Assembly (NCBI GenBank): GCA_035546295.1
Contig: DATKBT010000074.1
Span: forward strand, 1 to 27,191
Length of the DNA: 27,191 bases
Direction: 5' to 3'
From: DATKBT01 sp035546295
Lineage (GTDB): Bacteria; Acidobacteriota; Thermoanaerobaculia; Multivoradales; Multivoraceae
The position numbers were made by a program, and so were the translations under genes. The notes beneath the pieces are model-generated. The model ran no database searches. It saw nothing but the letters and a program-made list of their open reading frames with translations, and had not been told where the DNA came from. Shown piece after piece: positions 1 to 4,294 of this stretch; within the stretch, counting starts at the first letter, position 1, and each line of letters opens with the position of its first letter.

Positions 1-23
1 TGCCCGATCGCGGCCCCGCTTCG

Positions 24-53
24 TTGACACTCTTCCGAAGCGGCCGGTAGACT
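24..53 (+). promoter_or_regulatory. Promoter of tRNA-Ala
   Basis: A perfect -35 hexamer TTGACA lies at 24-29 and a -10-like TAGACT (4 of 6 consensus bases) at 48-53, with an 18-base spacer. The predicted transcription start is near 60, just ahead of the mature tRNA 5' end at 66. It is the best sigma-70-type promoter I see in the window. The call is from sequence match only. Confidence 0.7.
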
Positions 54-65
54 CCGCGCCCTCGT

Positions 66-141
66 GGGGCCGTAGCTCAGCTGGGAGAGCGCCTGAATGG
101 CATTCAGGAGGTCGTCGGTTCGATCCCGATCGGCTCCACCA
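66..141 (+). tRNA. tRNA-Ala (anticodon GGC)
   Basis: A full cloverleaf can be folded. The 7-bp acceptor stem GGGGCCG (66-72) pairs with CGGCTCC (131-137) and includes the G3:U70 wobble that is the alanine identity element. The anticodon stem is CCTGA/TCAGG (92-96, 104-108) around a 7-base loop with anticodon GGC at 99-101. The discriminator is A138 and CCA is encoded at 139-141. It reads the GCC codon, abundant in a genome this GC-rich. A consensus promoter lies just upstream. Confidence 0.97.
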
Positions 142-223
142 GCGTCCTCCCTGCGGTCGGTCTCCGCGGATCCGATCGTCTCGGTGGTCACCCGGCAGCT
201 CTGCGAGCGGCCGCGCTCTGGAA

Positions 224-247
224 CGATCCCGATCGGCTCCACCAGCG
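224..247 (+). repeat. Second copy of tRNA-Ala 3' end (att-like direct repeat)
   Basis: These 24 bases are identical to 121-144, which cover the 3' part of the T arm, the acceptor 3' strand and the CCA of tRNA-Ala plus three bases beyond it. The copies are 103 bp apart. The upstream half of the tRNA is not repeated, so this is not a second tRNA gene. Such partial tRNA duplications are typical of attachment sites left by elements that integrate at tRNA genes, but no integrase is visible. Nothing coding is evident between the copies. Confidence 0.7.
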
Positions 248-311
248 CTCTCCCTCGGATGAAACCCTGCGGCCCGCGCCTCGGCGTGCAGTTCCAGGTC
301 ATCTACCCCAG

Positions 312-691
312 ATGATGGCCCTGATCTTCGCCGGCGTCGGCGCGATGGGACTGCTGCTGTCGGTCGCCGGGCTCTACGCGGTCATGGCCTTCTCGGTCAC
401 CCAGCGCACCCGTGAGATCGGCTTGCGCGTCGCGCTCGGCGCCACACCGCTCGGCGTCATGCGAGCCGTCCTCGGCGGGGGGCTTCGCCAGGTCGGCATC
501 GGGCTCGTGCTCGGGTCGATCGCGGGCGTCGGCGTGCTCGAGCTGCTCAGCGTCTTTCCGATCGGCTTCGCGAGCGGCGGAGCGGGCCTCCTAGTCGTCG
601 CGCTGGTGCTGCTGGCCGCCGGCGTCACCGCCTGCTCCCCGCCTCGAGGAGCCTGCGGCTGCACCCGGTGGAGGCGCTCCGGCATGACTGA
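312..691 (+). pseudogene. C-terminal remnant of an ADOP/MacB-type permease, frameshifted
   Basis: The translation from about 312 is the last FtsX membrane domain of a duplicated orphan ABC permease: a hydrophobic helix followed by the family pattern GLYAVMAFSV, then REIGLRVALGA. It closely resembles the end of the intact permease at 4295-6739 (GIYGVMAYSV, RELGIRVALGA). About 120 residues remain of an expected 800; the N-terminal 85% is missing. Near 620 the reading frame shifts: the typical C-terminal tail (LHPVEALRHD then stop at 689-691) is in a different frame from the membrane helices, while the original frame runs on with nonsense sequence to 725. Truncation plus frameshift mark it as a decayed gene. 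The loss borders the duplicated tRNA end at 224-247, so the deletion may be linked to events at that tRNA. Confidence 0.8.
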
Positions 692-721
692 CGCGACTCT
701 TCCTTGCGCCGAGGCCGGGCT

Positions 722-1039
722 GTGAGCCGGCTGGGCGAGTTCGAGCAGATCGTCCTGCTCGCGATCCTTCGGCTCGGAGAGGAGGCCTACGGGGTGCCGA
801 TCGCCGAGCAGATCCGCGAGCGGACCGGTCGCGAGTCCTCGCGAACCGCCGTCTACGTGGCGCTCACCCGCCTGGAGGAGCGTGGCCTGGTCTCCTCGCG
901 CATGGGAGATCCGACGCCCGAGCGCGGCGGCAAGGCGCGGCGCTACTTCCGGCTCGAGCCCGAGGCGATCGAGCTCGTGCGCGAGTCGAAGGCCAGCCTC
1001 GAGAGCATGTGGGAGGGGCTCGATCCCATCCTCGGCTAG
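722..1039 (+). CDS. PadR-family transcriptional regulator
   Basis: This 105-residue protein is a short PadR-type winged-helix regulator. The N-terminal LGEFEQIVLLAILRL is the first helix and GEEAYGVPI the family signature. The recognition helix region is RTAVYVALTRLEERGLV, and the wing has the usual PERGGKARRYF pattern. I chose GTG at 722 because the family starts a few residues before LGEFE; an in-frame TTG at 704 would add six residues without homology. PadR proteins are commonly the local regulators of ADOP permeases in Acidobacteriota. Here the neighbour upstream is a broken permease, so the regulator may be orphaned or act elsewhere. A GC-rich hairpin starts at its stop codon. The ligand and targets are unknown. 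Confidence 0.88.
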   Translation: MSRLGEFEQIVLLAILRLGEEAYGVPIAEQIRERTGRESSRTAVYVALTRLEERGLVSSRMGDPTPERGGKARRYFRLEPEAIELVRESKASLESMWEGLDPILG

Positions 1040-1070
1040 CCGTCGATGTGCGGGGTCGCGCATCGACGGC
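1039..1070 (+). terminator. Hairpin after the PadR gene
   Basis: A 13-bp stem (1039-1051 with 1058-1070, one G-U pair) closes a 6-base loop GGGGTC directly at the PadR stop codon. There is no T tract, so it is either an atypical terminator or an mRNA 3'-end stabiliser. Confidence 0.6.
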
Positions 1071-1170
1071 GAATGATCGAGAGGCGAGATCAACGCGCGC
1101 CGAGAGCCAAGGGCTTTCGAGAACCTCCAGGGGGAGCCTGGCAAGGAGCCCCACTCCAAAAGATCGCTCG

Positions 1171-1216
1171 CCCCCCGCCAACCGCGCTCCTGGTCCGGCG
1201 CGGGCGGGGGACCAGG
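1171..1216 (+). other. Non-coding stretch with two mutually exclusive stems
   Basis: The 316 bases between PadR (ends 1039) and the next gene (1356) hold no convincing gene. Within it, CCTGGTCC (1189-1196) pairs with GGACCAGG (1209-1216), while CCCCCGCC (1172-1179) can pair with GGCGGGGG (1203-1210). The two stems share bases 1209-1210 and cannot form fully together. They lie upstream of the predicted ECF-type promoter at 1297, so they are not part of that promoter's leader transcript. Function is unknown; chance pairing in GC-rich sequence is possible. Confidence 0.3.
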
Positions 1217-1296
1217 CCGGCCGATCTCGCGACCGCGCCGTAGGCGTTCCGCCGATGACGCTGCGTACCGACCGCTGCGTTCGGACCGGGCCGCTT

Positions 1297-1322
1297 GAAA
1301 CTTCTGGGGCGTCGTCGGCGTC
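1297..1322 (+). promoter_or_regulatory. ECF-sigma-type promoter (GAAAC-N17-CGTC)
   Basis: GAAAC at 1297-1301 is followed after exactly 17 bases by CGTC at 1319-1322. This matches the common ECF-sigma promoter architecture (an AAC-type -35 and a CGTC-type -10). Transcription would start near 1330, giving a leader of about 25 bases that contains a clear Shine-Dalgarno (GAGGAG, 1341-1346) before ATG 1356. No ECF sigma factor or anti-sigma gene is in the window. Confidence 0.5.
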
Positions 1323-1355
1323 CTATCGAGTGACCGACACGAGGAGACACTCGAT

Positions 1356-1931
1356 ATGAACAGATTCCGACGCTTCGCTCCCGCCGCCGCTGCCCTGCTG
1401 GTGGCGGGCTTCTTCCTGGCCACCCCCAGCCTGGCCGCCTCCGACCGCTGGTTCCACGTCCGCGTCGACGAGGCGCACGGTGCCGAGGTCGCCGTCAACC
1501 TGCCGCTCAACCTGATTGAGATGGCCTTCGACATGATCCCGGACGATCTCTCCCAGGATCTCGAGGTCGAGCTCAACGAGCAGGGCTTCTCGCTCGATCA
1601 GCTCAGGACCCTGTGGAACGAGGTGCGCGCTGGCGGCGACGCGACCTACGTGACCGTGCGCGACGGCGACGACACCGTCGAGGTCCGCAAGGAAGGCAAC
1701 TACCTGGTGGCGCGCACTGCCGAGGGCTCGTCCGGCGACACCAGCGTCGACGTTCGCTTCCCGATGGAAGTGATCGACGCGCTGTTCTCGGGGCCGCCCG
1801 ATCGGCTCGACTTCGCGGCCGCGATCCGGGCGCTGGCCGACTACAGCGACGGCGACATGGTCACCGTACGCGACGGCGAGACGATCGTCCGGGTCTGGGT
1901 GGATGACACCAACGAGGGCCGCGCACCGTAA
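1356..1931 (+). CDS. Exported protein with a duplicated VTVRDG module
   Basis: I do not recognise a named family. The 191-residue protein starts at ATG 1356 with a strong GAGGAG ribosome site 10 bases upstream. Residues 1-28 form a Sec signal peptide (RFRR, a hydrophobic stretch, then SLA-AS), so the mature protein should be periplasmic or secreted. The mature part is acidic and contains two related units. Each has a V.V...P segment followed by an amphipathic stretch (AVNLPLNLIEMAF; DVRFPMEVIDALF), then a helix, then an identical VTVRDG followed by a short beta-like V.V segment. Cysteine is absent. The next gene, at 2066, encodes a protein with the same pattern, suggesting they diverged from a tandem duplication. 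The ECF-type promoter upstream suggests control by an envelope or other stress signal. Confidence 0.85.
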   Translation: MNRFRRFAPAAAALLVAGFFLATPSLAASDRWFHVRVDEAHGAEVAVNLPLNLIEMAFDMIPDDLSQDLEVELNEQGFSLDQLRTLWNEVRAGGDATYVTVRDGDDTVEVRKEGNYLVARTAEGSSGDTSVDVRFPMEVIDALFSGPPDRLDFAAAIRALADYSDGDMVTVRDGETIVRVWVDDTNEGRAP

Positions 1932-2065
1932 GGTGTGATGGAGCGCGAGCGAGCGGCGGCGCCACACAGGCCGCCGCTCCCGCGCGAGTGATCGGCATCG
2001 ATCGGAAGATGCCGACAGGAGGATCCCGGAGAAGTCCGAGGAGCAGACTCGAGGAGAATGGAGCC

Positions 2066-2518
2066 ATGCTGACCCTCTTCAAGCTCGCCGTGGTGAGCGC
2101 CCTCTCGCTGGTCGCCGTGGCGGCGGTCGGCACCGTCGCGACCGCGGGCTACGTGGCGACCGGCGGCGTCGCCAGCGTCCAGGTCGACACCCCCGATGTC
2201 GATCTCTCCATCCCGGTGCCGCTGCGCCTGGTCGACCTCGGTCTGGCGATCGCCCACTGGGCGGGCGCCGAGCGTGAGCTCGCCGAGGCGCGCGAGCACC
2301 TCGAGCAGGTGCGCCCCTTCCTGCATGATCTGGCCGACGAGATCGGCCGCATCCCCGACGGGCAGCTCGTCACCGTGCGCACCGAGACCGAGTGGGTGAG
2401 CGTCGAGCAGCGGGACGGCCGATTCCGCATCGACGTCGAGGCGCCGGACGCGAAGGTCCACGTCTCGGTCCCCCAGCGCGCGACCAAGCGGCTCCTGCAC
2501 CAGGTCGCGAGCTTCTGA
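2066..2518 (+). CDS. Exported or membrane-anchored protein sharing the VTVR module
   Basis: This 150-residue protein has no family I can name. ATG 2066 is preferred because it is preceded by GAGGAG and GGAG sequences and begins directly with the hydrophobic leader (LFKLAVVSALSLVAVAAVG, residues 3-21); the 26 in-frame codons upstream are charged and unlikely. After the leader come a V.V...P segment (DLSIPVPLRLVDL), a helical region rich in Glu and Ala (AERELAEAREHLEQV), then PDGQLVTVRTE, a beta-like stretch and a final VHVSVPQRATKRLL that starts a second, incomplete unit. The order of elements matches the gene at 1356. The leader may be a signal peptide or an N-terminal anchor. The genes are 134 bp apart and probably co-transcribed; a GGGCCC hairpin follows. 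Confidence 0.75.
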   Translation: MLTLFKLAVVSALSLVAVAAVGTVATAGYVATGGVASVQVDTPDVDLSIPVPLRLVDLGLAIAHWAGAERELAEAREHLEQVRPFLHDLADEIGRIPDGQLVTVRTETEWVSVEQRDGRFRIDVEAPDAKVHVSVPQRATKRLLHQVASF

Positions 2519-2519
2519 C

Positions 2520-2539
2520 GGGCCCCAGCGTTCGGGCCC
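2520..2539. terminator. Bidirectional GGGCCC hairpin between convergent genes
   Basis: GGGCCC at 2520-2525 and again at 2534-2539 can pair around an 8-base loop. It lies two bases after the stop of the plus-strand gene and about 100 bp from the end of the convergent lipoprotein gene. It has no T tract. Confidence 0.4.
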
Positions 2540-2642
2540 CATAGGAGCGGCCGACCTCCCCTCGGCCGGACGCTGCCGCTCGAGCGCGGTTCGCGGCCCC
2601 GTCGCCAGCCGCCACCCCCGCGCGCCCCGGGCTGCGACGCGT

Positions 2643-3230
2643 CTACCCCGCGCGCACGCTCCGGATCATCGCCTCGAACGCGTCGCGCTGCTCCGCGAGC
2701 GTCGCCTTCGGACCGACCGCACGGAAGAACCACGGCCCGTTCTCGCCCTCGACGACGGCCGCCAGCATCCGGTAGTCGGGCATGTCGGTCGACGGGAAGC
2801 TGCCGATCTGGCTCGCCTTGAGCGTGCCGGAGAGGTCGAGCCAGGTCACCTGGTAGCCGTCCGTGCTGAAGGAGTCGCGCACCGGCTCGGAGTCGGGGGC
2901 CATCTGGCCCACCCACCGCTGGAGGTTCGCCTCGACCCCGCCGCCCTGGCCGACGCCGAAGTAGAAGAGCACCATCTGCCCGGGACCGCCGCTGCCCGGG
3001 ATCGCGACCTGGGCGGCGCGCATCGCCGAGCTCGGCATCTCGGGGGTCCACCCGGCGGGCAGGTCGAAGGTGATCCCGGCCGCCGTCATCGGCGTGCCGC
3101 CCTCGACGGGCGCGGCGGCAGACGTCGCGCCGGCGCTCGGCGCAGTCTCAGCGGCATCGCCGCCGCAGGCGACGGAGAGCGCTAGACCCGTAACGAGAAC
3201 GGGAAGGAGGAAACGTCGTCGAAGGGTCAT
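2643..3230 (-). CDS. Lipoprotein with PsbP/DcrB-like C-terminal domain (tentative)
   Basis: The 195-residue product starts at the ATG whose complement is 3228-3230, with GGGGAC about 6 bases upstream; a longer in-frame start at 3404 would add 58 Arg-rich residues and can be dismissed. It has a signal peptide (TLRRRFLLPVLVTGLALS) and a lipobox LSVAC, so it should be acylated at the Cys. A low-complexity Ala/Ser/Pro linker follows, then a globular domain beginning ITFDLPAGWTPEMP and containing a Gly-rich strand (GGPGQMVLFYFG) and a C-terminal helix (QRDAFEAMIRSV). The LPAGW opening and final helix resemble PsbP/DcrB/Mog1-like folds, but this is fold-level inference. A second lipoprotein at 15651-16328 has a comparable layout. 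It is convergent with the exported-protein pair. Function is unknown. Confidence 0.78.
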   Translation of the reverse strand: MTLRRRFLLPVLVTGLALSVACGGDAAETAPSAGATSAAAPVEGGTPMTAAGITFDLPAGWTPEMPSSAMRAAQVAIPGSGGPGQMVLFYFGVGQGGGVEANLQRWVGQMAPDSEPVRDSFSTDGYQVTWLDLSGTLKASQIGSFPSTDMPDYRMLAAVVEGENGPWFFRAVGPKATLAEQRDAFEAMIRSVRAG

Positions 3231-3413
3231 CGTCGGTCCCCTGGGAGATGATTTCTGGTGGCCTCGCCGTCGCACGTCCGGGCGAGGGCTCGGCGGCGGC
3301 ACACCCAGCGAGCGCTCGAACCGGTCGGCGGCGAGGCGAGCCCGAAGGCTATCGCAGAGACGTTTCCGGCGACCCCGGCCGAGGCCCTGGGACGCGGATA
3401 ACATGCCGCGCGG

Positions 3414-3513
3414 GGAAGCGCTCGGGGGCTGGTGCCTCCTGCGGTCTTCAAAACCGTTGTTCGGCGCAGGATGCTGCGTCGAGGGTGGGTTCGATTCCCA
3501 TGCGCTTCCGCCA
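3414..3513 (+). tRNA. selC: tRNA-Sec (selenocysteine, anticodon UCA)
   Basis: The 100-base gene has the hallmarks of bacterial tRNA-Sec. The acceptor stem is 8 bp (GGAAGCGC at 3414-3421 with GCGCTTCC at 3502-3509). The D stem is 6 bp (GGGGGC/GCCTCC) with a 4-base loop. The anticodon loop CTTCAAA holds TCA at 3448-3450. There is a long variable arm, a T arm GTGGG/CCCAT around TTCGATT, discriminator G3510 and an encoded CCA. It inserts selenocysteine at UGA with SelA, SelB and SelD, none of which is in this window. A weak -10-like TAACAT at 3399-3404 would place transcription start about 3 bases upstream of the mature end. An unusual inverted copy of its own 3' end follows. Confidence 0.96.
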
Positions 3514-3552
3514 GCCTCCGCGCTTCGCGCTCCGGTTGGCGAAGCGCATGGG
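3497..3552. repeat. Inverted copy of the tRNA-Sec 3' end
   Basis: The tRNA segment 3497-3516 (T-stem 3' strand, acceptor strand, CCA and three more bases) is repeated in inverted orientation at 3534-3552. The two differ by one missing base and one substitution. The 17-base loop itself contains a short GCG/CGC stem. In a read-through transcript this hairpin would compete with the tRNA acceptor and T stems; it could mark the 3' processing boundary or be the scar of a duplication at the tRNA end. Confidence 0.75.
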
Positions 3553-3561
3553 TCTCGGCTT

Positions 3562-3586
3562 GCTCACTCGCCTGCGGCGAGTGAGC
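3562..3586 (+). terminator. Hairpin downstream of tRNA-Sec
   Basis: A perfect 10-bp stem GCTCACTCGC (3562-3571) with GCGAGTGAGC (3577-3586) closes a 5-base loop CTGCG. It is 48 bases past the tRNA and may terminate its transcript, though no T run follows. Confidence 0.5.
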
Positions 3587-3628
3587 TGCGACGATTCCCG
3601 CATCTCGGCGTTGCTGGACGGTGCACGG

Positions 3629-3746
3629 CTCGCGCTTGGCGCTTCGCGCCTCGCGGCTCGCATTCTTGAGGGAGGTCGTCGCGCTTGGCGCTTCGCGCCT
3701 CGCATCGTTGGATGCACGGGCTCGCGCTCGGCGCTTCGCGCCTCGC
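3629..3746. repeat. Three direct copies of a 25-bp GC-rich palindromic repeat
   Basis: Copies lie at about 3630-3654, 3679-3703 and 3722-3746 and share the core GGCGCTTCGCGCCTCGC. The first two are identical and the third differs by one base. The spacing is irregular (49 and 43 bp). Copies one and three are also preceded by GCACGG. Each unit is itself partly palindromic (GCGCTTCGCGC). They fill the gap between tRNA-Sec and a decayed gene and look like intergenic repeats, not a CRISPR array. Confidence 0.75.
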
Positions 3747-3754
3747 ATCGCAGC

Positions 3755-4109
3755 CTGGCCACCGACGAGAGGCTGCGCTACCTCGACGAGATCCGCGCGC
3801 CTCGGCCGACCCGCTGACCGCCTACCATCAGCTCGCCTCCGTCGGACAGCTCGGCGTGCGACAAGAGGCGGTGCGGGTCGCGGCGCCGACCCTGGCGCTG
3901 CACCGCTCCGCCGATCGGGTGATGCCGCTCGAGCACGGACGGCGCATGGCGCAGTCGATCTTGGGGGCGCGGGTCGTCGTGCTCGACGGCGGCGACAACC
4001 ACTGGCTCTGCTTCGGCTCTACTTCGACGAGACCGGCGCCGCGCGCCACCTCATCGAGACCGTCGAGCGCTTCCTCGAGCAGCCTTCGTCGGTCGGCGCC
4101 GATTCCTGA
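3755..4109 (+). pseudogene. Alpha/beta-hydrolase C-terminal remnant with two frameshifts
   Basis: Three frames must be joined to read the protein. The first segment contains DERLRYLDEIR. After a shift near 3800 the next reads SADPLTAYHQLAS and then APTLALHRSADRVMP with EHGRRMAQSI and DGGDNHW, the classic end of an alpha/beta hydrolase with the catalytic Asp (in HRSADR) and His (in DNHW). After a second shift near 4010 the tail YFDETG and ETVERFLEQ runs to a stop at 4107-4109. The family resembles hydrolase domains found alone or fused to adenylate cyclase/LuxR proteins. The N-terminal half with the nucleophile is absent, and the GC-rich repeats abut its 5' end. It cannot encode a working enzyme. 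Confidence 0.7.
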
Positions 4110-4162
4110 GCCGCCCGGCCCCGGCGCTCCGGGTCGTCTTCCGCCGCCGGCCGAGCGGTGAC

Positions 4163-4184
4163 GGCCGGCGCTGAAACGCCGGCC
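4163..4184 (+). other. Hairpin in the leader of the ADOP permease gene
   Basis: An 8-bp stem GGCCGGCG (4163-4170) with CGCCGGCC (4177-4184) closes loop CTGAAA. It lies between the hydrolase remnant and the permease start at 4295; it may be a terminator for the former or a leader structure for the latter. Confidence 0.4.
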
Positions 4185-4294
4185 TCCGCTGCGGCGTAGT
4201 GAGAGCGACCCGACGGCACCGTCCGTCCCGCGTCCCGATTGAGCCGTGGGCGCCAGCCGAAGGGCGACCGACACCGCCACTCCGAGGGACACCC

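Noticed and set aside
3629..3746. CRISPR array
   Set aside because: Only three units, irregular short spacers, self-palindromic GC-rich repeats and no cas genes.
1..4200. Genomic island bounded by the two tRNA genes
   Set aside because: No integrase, and the repeat of tRNA-Ala is only 103 bp away while tRNA-Sec has an inverted, not direct, copy.
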